From Cyclostephanos tholiformis (taxonomy: Eukaryota > Bacillariophyta > Thalassiosirophyceae > Thalassiosirales > Thalassiosiraceae): DNA of 25,000 nucleotides. A program made the position numbers and the translations under genes. The notes under the pieces are model-generated. The model was not told where the DNA came from. It was given only the letters and a program-made list of their open reading frames with translations, and did no database searches. Shown piece after piece: positions 1-8,345 of this stretch (the first letter of the stretch is position 1; each line of letters starts with the position of its first letter). Where the stretch lies: contig JALLPB010000029.1 in NCBI GenBank assembly GCA_036939975.1, positions 1 to 25,000 on the forward strand, read 5' to 3'.

Positions 1-111
1 GGGAAGAACTGGCGTGATTTGATTCGCAACGACATTGCTAGACAAGGACTAGAACGTCCACGGAGCAATTGGTATCGAGAGAATAATAGGCTACATCAGG
101 ATCTAAATTAA
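1..111 (+). CDS. C-terminal end of a possible PIF/Harbinger-type transposase (partial)
   Basis: Frame 1 is open from the first base of the window and ends at TAA, giving 36 residues that begin G-K-N-W-R-D-L-I and run through I-A-R-Q-G-L-E-R-P-R-S-N-W. The other two forward frames hit stops early. The pattern R-D-x-I...I-A-x-x-G-L-x-R-P resembles, from my knowledge of the family, the tail of DDE_Tnp_4 (PIF/Harbinger) transposases, but 36 codons are too few for a firm call. It converges with the zinc-finger gene that ends 25 bp downstream, which fits two convergent ORFs of one element. It could also be the end of an unrelated gene. The catalytic region lies outside the window. Confidence 0.35.
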   Translation, partial: GKNWRDLIRNDIARQGLERPRSNWYRENNRLHQDLN

Positions 112-136
112 TTAAGTATACTATTAATCCTACTAC

Positions 137-2101
137 CTAGTCATTGTCAGACGAGGAGTAATCATCGTCATTGTCCTCCTTGTCATCAGAGCCCCCCCCC
201 CCACTCTTGTTCTCATCATAATCATCATCATCTTCACTACTACTGCTGTTGTCATCTTCATCGGTTTCACCTGTTGATTTAGTGATTGAGGCAAGCCTCT
301 TGCGTTGATCCTCCATTGCACTCCTCAACGTAACGATCAAATTTTTCTCAGCTCTGATTGACTTTGAAATCATCTTAATTTTCTTTGACTGTTTCTGAGT
401 CATTTCAGAAGAATTGCTCTTGTTAATTGCTCGTTTCCGCCGGAATAGCTCCTTCAACTCACCTTCACACGTTGCAATCAATGCCTTTGATTTATTTATC
501 TGTTCCATTATTTCATGAGGCTCACCTCCAAGCAATCCGGATGATGACCTACTACCGTCACCAGCACTTCTCATTATCCCTACCATTTCCTTCACTGCAT
601 TGGTCACCTCATGTCGCTCTGCATTCATCTTCTCTAAAATGTATTCCACACCTTTTTCCTTCCTTAAAGATCTTGATTGCGGTTGATTGCTCTGCGCTCC
701 CGGCAAAGGTGTTTGGAGTACTTCGGGGGGACTACTATCCTCGTTTGCACCATCAATAGTATCATCGATCATGCAATGGTCAGGCATTGGATCCCTCCGA
801 GAAACTAAAGGAAAACCATAGTTCTTATCCCAGATGTGTACCACCGCCAGATATAAACCGGAAGCCTGTTGTGTGTAGAGTGCCACATAGCTCTCGTCGC
901 GAGTCTCCCATGTCGAAAAATTCTCGGGCGCACCAGGTCCACCTCCGGTTCCCATCGTGTATCTTTTCATGCACTCCTGATATTCTAGAACTACCTTTGC
1001 AAAAATTCCATTGACTTCCTTCTGTGTCCAGTTCAATGCAATTCGACAAGCATTGTTTGGATCAAATGATCCATACTGCTCAAAATGACCTTCCCGAGTG
1101 AGCTCATTAATTGAGCGCTTTGTATTCTCCGACATCCACTTGTCAGGAAGCGCAATGACGACCTCATGGTCAATGAACTTTGTGTACAGGGCACGGAAGC
1201 CTGCCAATTTACGCGATGAGGCCGCATCAATATCCGCCCTGTATTGGCTTCCTCGTGTTTGCCCCAACATGTCCGGAAGGTACTCACGCAATTCAGAATG
1301 GCAGAAAATGATACCAGCAATTCTGATTTTATCGTCTGTCGTAACATTCTTCTTCTCCGCCTCAACTCCATATTTCTCAAATAGGATCTCAAACAATTTC
1401 TGCTGTGGAAGATAATAAAATTTCTGAAGACCCAAATTTTCACTACTATTGATCATGTCCAACAATCTATCTTTGTCCAGTCCTAAACTGTGAGCATCCG
1501 AGCGCGAACATGAAATTCTGTGGGAGGCAATCACCTTACCAATGTAGTGAATGGTATTCGACATATTTTTCTGTGATACAGGAAGACGCGTGAAATATTC
1601 TTCTCGCTTAGCCTCCAACAACGCCAAGACATCACCAGCTAATGAATAGAGCCCCTGATAAAAATATCCGCCATGAGCTATGGTCTTATATTTTTTCTTC
1701 GGTCTCCCCTTTGTTGGTGCTTCGTATTGGTCAATCTCTTCACGAGTCATCTGCTTGCCATCATCTTGCAGTAGCCGAAACCAGTGAGCATTATCCACGA
1801 AAATGGAACGATCGGAGAGAACTACCGCCAAAGAAACTGGTGGTGCCTCGCGTGCAATACCCACAGCAGGAGCACCATCATCAACAACATCATCATGGTC
1901 AGCGGAGGCGGCCGCTGGGGTGGGGGGGTGGAGATTGTTGCACATAATCGCTGGGGTGGGGGGTTGGGGATTGTTGCACATAATCGCTGGGGTGGGGGGG
2001 CGGGGTTTGTTGCACATAATGCATCCACTCCCCCCGATGTTGCCGTAACGACAATGACGACACACCCAGGAACTGACATCAGGGGAATTCATGGCGGCCA
2101 T
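137..2101 (-). CDS. RanBP2-type zinc-finger protein, probably element-encoded, unknown function
   Basis: A single open frame of 654 residues when started at the ATG at 2101. It is open up to 2263, but that upstream part runs into GTAGGATT repeats, so I prefer the ATG just before the finger. Residues 12-30 form W-x-C-x2-C-x3-N-x5-C-x2-C, a RanBP2-type zinc ribbon known to bind RNA or protein. The second knuckle then recurs as a 12-residue IMCNNPQPPTPA-like repeat. A basic G-R-P-K-K-K patch follows. The middle (roughly residues 85-460) carries a G-T-G-G-G-P-G-A-P-E-N segment that I recall from uncharacterised algal proteins. The C-terminal 170 residues are a basic, coiled-coil-like stretch and then an Asp/Ser-rich tail. 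Its convergence with the putative transposase tail suggests an accessory protein of a mobile element. No intron is evident. Confidence 0.6.
   Translation of the reverse strand: MAAMNSPDVSSWVCRHCRYGNIGGSGCIMCNKPRPPTPAIMCNNPQPPTPAIMCNNLHPPTPAAASADHDDVVDDGAPAVGIAREAPPVSLAVVLSDRSIFVDNAHWFRLLQDDGKQMTREEIDQYEAPTKGRPKKKYKTIAHGGYFYQGLYSLAGDVLALLEAKREEYFTRLPVSQKNMSNTIHYIGKVIASHRISCSRSDAHSLGLDKDRLLDMINSSENLGLQKFYYLPQQKLFEILFEKYGVEAEKKNVTTDDKIRIAGIIFCHSELREYLPDMLGQTRGSQYRADIDAASSRKLAGFRALYTKFIDHEVVIALPDKWMSENTKRSINELTREGHFEQYGSFDPNNACRIALNWTQKEVNGIFAKVVLEYQECMKRYTMGTGGGPGAPENFSTWETRDESYVALYTQQASGLYLAVVHIWDKNYGFPLVSRRDPMPDHCMIDDTIDGANEDSSPPEVLQTPLPGAQSNQPQSRSLRKEKGVEYILEKMNAERHEVTNAVKEMVGIMRSAGDGSRSSSGLLGGEPHEIMEQINKSKALIATCEGELKELFRRKRAINKSNSSEMTQKQSKKIKMISKSIRAEKNLIVTLRSAMEDQRKRLASITKSTGETDEDDNSSSSEDDDDYDENKSGGGGSDDKEDNDDDYSSSDND
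1916..2023 (-). repeat. Three tandem 36-bp repeats inside the zinc-finger gene
   Basis: Units run 1916-1951, 1952-1987 and 1988-2023, each ending on the plus strand in TTGTTGCACATAAT plus a triplet. Each encodes a 12-residue unit (I-M-C-N-N/K-P-x-P-P-T-P-A) in frame. The unit furthest upstream in the gene is the true second knuckle of the zinc ribbon; the other two keep only one Cys each. Confidence 0.9.
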
Positions 2102-2564
2102 GCAATTGGGGGTTCTTTGGCTCGTGGAGAAGGAGGAGACGGCTTCAATCTCGTGGAGGAGGAGGAGACGGCCTCCCCTCGCGGAGTAGTAGGAGTAGGA
2201 CACGGAATATAATCTCAACAGGACCAAATTTTGGTAGGATTGGGGTAGGATTAGGGTGTGCACGTGGAAAACATAATCTCAACAGGTCCAAATATTGGTA
2301 GGATTGGGGTAGGATTAGGCTGACGGACAGGAATCCTACTCTAGCAATCCTACCTCGAATCCTACATAAAAAGTTGTTGAGAGTATGGGCCTAATACAAA
2401 GCTGAGACATAATTTTTTGTCATTTTGTCTTCGTTTCCATCCTCCAGAGCGCCGATCAACTGGGGCGTTGGGCGTTGGACCACGGAAATCAAAAGTGTTG
2501 CAACCAAACTGGGGAAGGCCTGGAGCAATCACCCCCCTCCCCCCACCTCCAATCGCCCAATAGA
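2102..2564. other. Repeat-bearing gap between the zinc-finger gene and the transporter gene
   Basis: 463 bp lie between divergent starts. The left half (2209-2364) is made of GGTAGGATT and AATCCTAC motifs in both orientations and looks like the end of a mobile element. The right half (about 2365-2564) should hold the 5' leader and promoter of the transporter gene; it contains C-rich runs before the ATG. I see no convincing TATA box. Confidence 0.5.
2209..2319. repeat. Two 47-bp direct repeats plus inverted GTAGGATT motifs
   Basis: Copy A at 2209-2255 and copy B at 2273-2319 both start ATAATCTCAACAGG and end GGGGTAGGATTAGG, with only a few mismatches and a 64-bp period. Immediately right (2331-2364) the inverse motif AATCCTAC occurs three times. 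The same octamer appears at 125-132, beyond the stop codon of the zinc-finger gene. This fits subterminal or terminal repeats of an element spanning the left edge of the window. Confidence 0.75.
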
Positions 2565-4561
2565 ATGAAGAGAAAAGGATTCGCTTATATGGGTGAGCCG
2601 TCGACGTCATCCATTGGCGTCGCTCCAACTACCACCGAAATGAAATCCAGAACGGCCCACCTCGGCGTCGGCGTCCCCCTGGCGGCCGGCATCCTCCCGT
2701 CCGAGGTCAACGATCACGACGATAAATTCAATTACGCGCTATTGCTCGCGCTTTACACCCTCCAGGGGATACCGATGGGACTCAGCGCCAGCATACCCTT
2801 CCTCATCCAGCAGAAGGTGCAGACGCTCGCGTCTACCTCGGCGGCGCACCATGCGACGCTCGCGGCGGGCGGGGCCGCCGCCGAGGCCGCACTTGAGGCC
2901 TCCCATCACCACCCGCACTCCCTGGCGGAATTGACCAAGATCGCGTACAACGCGCAGGCCATATTCGCCTTGTGCTCGTGGCCGTTCTCGCTCAAGCTGC
3001 TTTGGGCGCCGATCGTCGACGCGTGCTTCTCGAAACGATTCGGGCGTAGGAAGAGCTGGCTCGTGCCCGTGCAGCTGATCGCGGGGGCGATCATGGTGGG
3101 TGGGAGCGATTACGTCGAGAGTGAGCTTGGACTAGGCGGCGGTGGTGGTGGCTCCGTCGATTCGATGAACGTCCGGGGACTGACGTTCTTCTTCTTCGCG
3201 CTGTACTTCCTGATGGCGACGCAGGACATCGCCGTCGATGGGTGGGCCCTGACTATGCTTAGCAAAAAGAACAGGGGGAAGGGACCAATATGCAATTCGA
3301 TCGGACAGAACATCGGATACTTTCTGAGTTACGTGGGCTTCCTGGCTTTGAACGACGTTGATAGTAGCGAGAATGTATGGCGTCCGATGTTCGGATTGCC
3401 AAGCAAGCCCGGAGTGGGGCTGGTCAGTCTCGGCGGATTCGTCAAATTCATGGGCACATTTATGCTGACGATTACAGTGTTGGTGGGATTATTCAAAAAA
3501 GAGATCGATATGAGCATCGAGGGAGGCGACTGCTGCACGATTAGTGTTGGCAATGGCAACGTTAGTAAAACCGGTAATGATGATATGGAAACTTTGCTGC
3601 CACAAAAGAACCAAGAAATTTTAAAGGATGGCGAAGACGACAACGATCACGAGATTGACGCCTACGAAATTGGTATCGCTGAGACGTATCATCGACTTTG
3701 GGCGGTTGTTAAGCTGCCGGCGGTTCACTCACTTATTCTTATATTATTGACTTACCGTCTGCCGTGTGCATTGAGCGACAATGTCAAGTTTCTCAAGGCT
3801 GTAGAGTTTGGACTTTCCAAGCAAACGACGGCCCTATTGAGTCCGACGATTGTGCTGCCACTAGGAATATTGGTGCCAATTAGTAAGTGAATTTTCGTCG
3901 AAACTTGTCAAAAGCAGCCACTCGCGATGCCCCCACTGAAAAACTGTTTCTGTCTCCAGTTGCCACGAAAATCTTTCACGGTCATCCACTCAAGCAATTT
4001 ATGTGGGCGTACAAGTTTCGTGTCACGTTTGTAGCTTTGGTAGATGTATTTATGCTGTTGGCTGTGCGTACTTATCTTGGTGGTAGCTTGATACTTGGAG
4101 GGGAGGGAACATCCAGGATGATTTTTTGGTTTTTATTGATTGCGTCCACTGCACTTCAAGCCATTGTGAGCAGTATGCAATTTAATGCTCAAATGACTTT
4201 CTTTGCAAGCCGTGTAGATCCTGCCATAGGGGGTAGCTACATGACTTTGCTCAACACATTTGCCAATTTGGGTGGGACATGGCCAAGTAGTTTCATTATG
4301 TATCTCATTGGCCAATACACAGTCCCTCCCGATTGCAAACTGGGCAACGATGGAATGGAGATTTGTACTGGAGGGAGAGATGCTTATTTTCCATTGCAAA
4401 TAATATTGAGTGCGTTGGGATGTTTATGGATATTCTTCATGGGCAAGAGAGTTCAGCAAGTCGCTGAATTGCCCGATGATGCATGGATAACGCATATTGG
4501 AGAGATTGAAGATAGCAAAGAAGAAAAACAGGAGCAAAAGAAAGGTGGGAAACATGCGTGA
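2565..4561 (+). CDS. SLC33A1: Acetyl-CoA transporter, SLC33A1/AT-1 family (two exons)
   Basis: Exons are 2565-3882 and 3960-4561, joined across a 77-bp GT-AG intron (donor A|GTAAGT, acceptor CTCCAG|TT) that restores the frame as ...LVPI-IATKIF. The product is 639 aa against about 550 in human. Family hallmarks seen: N-Y-A-L-L-L-A-L-Y-T-L-Q-G-I-P-M-G in the first membrane span (around residues 56-72), L-L-W-A-P-I-V-D with F-G-R-R-K-S (146-164), A-T-Q-D-I-A-V-D-G-W (218-227), N-S-I-G-Q-N-I-G-Y (244-252), and D-P-A-I-G-G-S-Y-M-T-L-L-N-T in exon 2. The family is a 12-span MFS transporter that brings cytosolic acetyl-CoA into the ER/Golgi lumen for protein and glycan acetylation. The start is the first ATG in frame. 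An Ala/His-rich loop (about 88-118) follows the first span, and the cytosolic C-terminus is Lys/Glu-rich. Confidence 0.9.
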
Positions 4562-4786
4562 TCCTCTTTCTTGAGCACGCATTTCGATAGGCTATCACTG
4601 CCTGCCACTCTCATCCACAAAAACAATTTTAAAAATAATGTTATGAAAGGAACTGGTGTATCTGTAGAAATGCTCGCTAAACTACGAAGAAGTCAGCCAA
4701 ACAATTGTCAGTCCGTCACCTCGTCAACGGACCAAAGCAATAGCTATCACATCTCGGCTTCAGCTTTTGTTCACCAATCAAAAGAT
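4562..4786. other. Convergent 3' gap, transporter/golgin
   Basis: 225 bp between two stop codons facing each other. It should hold both 3' UTRs. I see no gene or obvious repeat here. Confidence 0.5.
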
Positions 4787-6618
4787 CTAAAACCAGCCTT
4801 CGCTCTGTTTCTGCTTCTTTATTTTTTCCAAATCTGCATCTGTAAAATTCAACACCGTTCCGATTGCCGGCTCCATATGTTCTCTCACTGCCGTGTCCGA
4901 TGCAAGATAGTTTACCTGAATAAGAGCGAGAGAAAAATGAGCGATGCATTCAAAACCACAAATGAGAATAATATATGATCGCAATTCACAAGCCGCGCGA
5001 ATCAAAACTCCGCTTTAGCGTACCATTAGATTTTTCAGATATGACAATTTCGCAACTTCTGATCCAGAATCGTGTAATGATGGTATGAATCCAGTTTCGC
5101 CCTGCTGTTGCGCGAGAAAAATTTCTTTCGCCTTCGTACGGTATAGCCGAAATGACTCCTGCCGATAAATTAATTGCATGCAGCGGGACTGATATAAGTT
5201 ATCCTGATCTATCGAGCAAATATTCTGCATTCCAAGCACGCACCTTCAAATCCCTGTACTTGTGTTCATATTTGCCAGCATCCGCTTTCTTCCTGTGATC
5301 TTGCATCTCCAATACCTTCTCTTTTTCCATCGCTAGATTAGTGATGGCATCCTCCTTTTCCTTCAGACATGCCTCGTACCGATGTCTCCACTGCGCGGCT
5401 AACAATGCCTCGGCACCCGAACTTTTTAACCTCTCGTTCTCGGCCAGTAGAAGATCATACGATTCCTTCCACCGCGCCTCCTGCTCTGCCATTTCGAATC
5501 GCAGGGCCGCGAGGCTCGCGTGGTCGGTCTTTGCCTGCGCTAGTTCCGACTCGATGTCCTGTCCCTCTATCCTCATGCGCGTCGTTTGGACGCTGTTCGT
5601 GTGAAGCGCGCGCACGGTGGCGTCGGCTTGTTTCCTAGCCACCTCTGCCCGGACGCGAAACCTGCGAAATTCCTCGGATATGGATTGCACGGCTCTCTTC
5701 GCATTTTCCGCCATCCTCTCGGATTGCTCCGGACTCAGCGAGTAGGGGGGCAACGTGAGCGGCTCTCCCGTATCGCGACGGATATAGTCTGATAACGAGG
5801 ATTCGTTTTTGAAACACGACCACTGTTTATGCCGTCGAAAGGAGGGGGCGTTCAGCGGATTGGATGGGTCCACATTGCTTTCCATTGGATTGGGAGTTTC
5901 GTATTCAATCAACGCCCATATTTCGTGCGATTCTCCATTAATGTTGGTGTCCATGGCATCCCTTTCTCCGAAGGGATCGCCTGCATCGCTATTATCGGCG
6001 GAATCATCTATAATTTCCTCCTTGACTCGCTGACACACACGCACAACCGTCGTTTCGTTGAGATCCAACGGCGAAGAAACGCTCCCACCGGAAGTCCCCC
6101 CTCCCGGATTGGAAGCACGGAGTGCATTAATCTGCAAATTGGCCTCGTTTAGCTGAGAGGTCAACTGTTTTACTTCGACTGTTTGGAGTGCGATAAAAGT
6201 CGTCGCGTTAGTTGATCGGGACGACGTTCACATTACAATAATACGACATTTTCAACGAGTCCGAAAAAATAACACCACTAAGGACGACCGAGCATAAAAT
6301 TGCACTTTACACCCACTCACGTCGTCTATCTTCCATTAATACCTCCTGTTCCTGAATTCTCTCCTTCGCCAACTTGAGCAAATTCTTATATTTGGCATTG
6401 GCCTCCCGCAGCTTGGTCAGCTGCGTTTGTTCGCGCGATGACGACGACGGGGGGGGGAGGGGGGGGGGAGCGGCTTTGCCCCTCGCGCCGGCGGCGGAGG
6501 CGGCGGCGGCGGCCGATGGCGCCGGGATGATGTTAGCCGTAGGTGGATCGGCCGCCGCGACCGCATATTCCGCAGTCATCGTCGAAAGCATCGCTGTTTG
6601 GGAGGCGCTGACGTCCAT
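4787..6618 (-). CDS. Golgin-like coiled-coil protein with C-terminal GRIP domain (four exons)
   Basis: Exons in transcript order are 6618-6321, 6178-5244, 5158-5024 and 4915-4787, with introns of 142, 85 and 108 bp. The junctions are C|GTGAGT...CAG|TC, AAG|GTGCGT...GCAG|GAG and ATG|GTACGC...TTCAG|GTA, and all keep frame, giving 498 aa. Residues 1-65 are Ala/Pro/Ser-rich. Heptad-like charged helices follow from about 68-125 and again about 230-430. The last 50 residues (L-S-Y451-L-K-N-L-M-V-N-Y-L... ending T-V-L-N-F-T-D-A-D-L-E-K-I) match the GRIP domain, whose invariant Tyr binds Arl1 at the trans-Golgi; Y451 fits. The inferred role is vesicle tethering at the Golgi. The start ATG at 6618 is preferred because longer readings would enter the transposon end 46 bp upstream. 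G-runs near 6450-6470 encode Pro repeats and could hide sequencing errors. Confidence 0.8.
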
Positions 6619-6663
6619 GACGAAACGATGGCAGGGCGTAGATATCGTAGTACCATAGTAAAT

Positions 6664-6770
6664 AGGGAAAAACTGGAGAATGCCTGTATAGAGCTTCGAC
6701 CCGTGATAATGCCTCACCAAAATTTTTCCCATCCAAAATGCCACACCAAGCGATGTGACAGGCTAATTAC
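6664..6770 (+). repeat. Left terminal inverted repeat of the MULE
   Basis: Positions about 6689-6773 match the reverse complement of the right end with roughly six differences in 85 bases. The core includes CTTCGACCCGTGATAATG and CCAAGCGATGTGACAGGC. Outside 6680 the match becomes patchy but resumes at GGGA. Confidence 0.85.
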
Positions 6771-6841
6771 GAGGTGCGAAGGGGTGCGAAGGAGGTGCGA
6801 AGTTTTTACGAGAAAAGCATTTTCGAGTTCCATTCTCTGTG

Positions 6842-7335
6842 CCTCACCGCATCGCTAAAATCTCATTGTTCCGTCTTGGTTTTCTCCTTCATCTTTTTTG
6901 CCTCGCCTCTGGTTATGCGTCCATCTCTACTACCTGACTCTATAACAATAATCCTAATTACCACACCTAACTCAACATCCATCCCCAATACGTCACTCAA
7001 AAATGCACCAATCCCCAATACCTCACTCAGATTTTTTTTCATCCCCAGTACCTCACTCAATTTTTGTAGTAATCCCCATTACCTCACCTAACTATGCATC
7101 AATCCCCAATACCTCACTCGTATTTTTGATTCATTGGTAATGCCTCACCTGGAGATGCTTCAATCCCCAGTACCTCACCCAGTTTTTGTAGTAATCCCCA
7201 TTACCTCACCGAACTATCCGTCAATCCCCAATACCTCACTCAAATTTTTGATCCATTGGTAATGCCTCACCTGATCATTTCATGTCATCCCTAATAATTC
7301 ACCCCAATAAAATTCATCCATATTGCCTCACGAGG
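6842..7335. repeat. Left subterminal array: about 12 motif copies phased at 30-31 bp
   Basis: On the plus strand the motif reads (A)TCCCCA(A/G/T)TACCTCACT; on the minus strand it is AGTGAGGTA-type. The CCTCAC core (or a one-base variant) starts at 6991, 7021, 7051, 7082, 7112, 7143, 7173, 7204, 7234, 7265, about 7296 (decayed) and 7326, a step of 30 or 31 each time. Weaker copies continue outward at about 6961, 6933, 6901 and 6842. The regular spacing, close to three helical turns, suggests cooperative protein binding on one face of the DNA, most simply by the transposase (inference). Confidence 0.85.
7041..7273. repeat. 122-bp higher-order direct repeat in the left array
   Basis: The block from ATCCCCAGTACCTCAC through ATTGGTAATGCCTCACCT occurs at 7041-7152 and again at 7163-7273 with a few substitutions. 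One period equals four 30.5-bp units, so the array grew by block duplication. Confidence 0.8.
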
Positions 7336-7429
7336 TATTATGGATTATCTAAAGTGTACATACCATCACATTTTTGTTATCCATAATACCTGACGATGCC
7401 TTTTTCGTCACAGTTTCATAAAGCACAGC

Positions 7430-8308
7430 ATGGTGAAGACTCGTGCGATGTTGTCGAACGACGATCCCGTCACCCCTCCCCCTCCTCAGCGAGACGATCG
7501 TCCAGTAATTGCTAAATTATTGTTCCCCGTCCCACCCCAATCCGCTGAGAAGGCCCCCCTTTCATCTCCGATGCAGCATGAGCATGACCATAGTCCTAAG
7601 ACCAAATCTCGTCGGATTGGGAACATTTCTGATTACACTCGTATCCGTTTGCGTCGGCGCATACAGAAGATATATCAGATGTCCACAGATGTCGTTGAGG
7701 GTTATTCTACATTTTATTACAACAAACACAACAAACCTTTGCCCCAGGAGACGGTCGACAAGATAATGCTATTATATCATAATCGGATTGAGCGTCGTTG
7801 CAATGAAGTTGGACTTACCATCGAAGAAGAGGAGCAGTGGGATCCTCATGGCGCAGACATTGATGTTTACGCTCTTTCTGATTCTGGAGAAGAATCTGAG
7901 GAACACGATTCCGATGATGTTAATTTTTACAGCGACGAGGATGATGACGATGATGATGTGAGTGATGCCGATGACGTTAAGGACAAAGATCGTAATATTA
8001 AAGCGAAATCAGTTGACAATGGCAAAAAAGATGGAATGAGCAATTTGCAACGCATTACGAAATTGGAACATGACGTAAAGACCCTTCGTGCAAATCTTGA
8101 ACACGATCTTGTGATATTGCAGAGGATGACGAGCAGTCCCAACCGTAAGAACCCATATGCAAAATTTGAGGAGTGGTCTGCTTGGAAGAAGAATGAAGTT
8201 GACCAGAAGGTAGCAGCAATTAAAGCTCAGATTGACGAATTGAAAGCTAGTAATGACACCAATAAGGGAGATCATCGTAAGGGAAAGAGGGGAAATACTA
8301 AACATTAA
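7430..8308 (+). CDS. Accessory ORF of the MULE: acidic coiled-coil protein, unknown function
   Basis: 292 residues from an ATG at 7430; I do not recognise a family. The N-terminus is basic and Pro-rich (M-V-K-T-R-A-M...). Residues about 58-85 are strongly basic (K-T-K-S-R-R, R-I-R-L-R-R-R-I), residues about 130-190 are very acidic (a run of Asp near 171-176), and residues about 205-285 look like a coiled coil broken by a Pro-Asn-rich turn. It lies wholly inside the element and its stop is 37 bp from the transposase stop, so the two genes converge. By position it is comparable to the second gene of some Mutator elements (mudrB), but I see no sequence resemblance. It could be a transposition helper or a captured host fragment. 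Confidence 0.65.
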   Translation: MVKTRAMLSNDDPVTPPPPQRDDRPVIAKLLFPVPPQSAEKAPLSSPMQHEHDHSPKTKSRRIGNISDYTRIRLRRRIQKIYQMSTDVVEGYSTFYYNKHNKPLPQETVDKIMLLYHNRIERRCNEVGLTIEEEEQWDPHGADIDVYALSDSGEESEEHDSDDVNFYSDEDDDDDDVSDADDVKDKDRNIKAKSVDNGKKDGMSNLQRITKLEHDVKTLRANLEHDLVILQRMTSSPNRKNPYAKFEEWSAWKKNEVDQKVAAIKAQIDELKASNDTNKGDHRKGKRGNTKH

Positions 8309-8345
8309 TTTAACGAAGACTTAATTCGATCTAAACATGACACAT

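Noticed and set aside
2475..2564. Upstream extension of the transporter reading frame
   Set aside because: It would start at TTG and has no family similarity; the first ATG is at 2565.
4571..4978. 135-residue plus-strand ORF after the transporter
   Set aside because: It overlaps the last exon of the golgin on the other strand, which has domain support.
6842..7335. CRISPR-like array
   Set aside because: Units are 30 bp apart with no long invariant repeat plus unique spacers; the motif is short and degenerate and lies in a eukaryotic transposon end.
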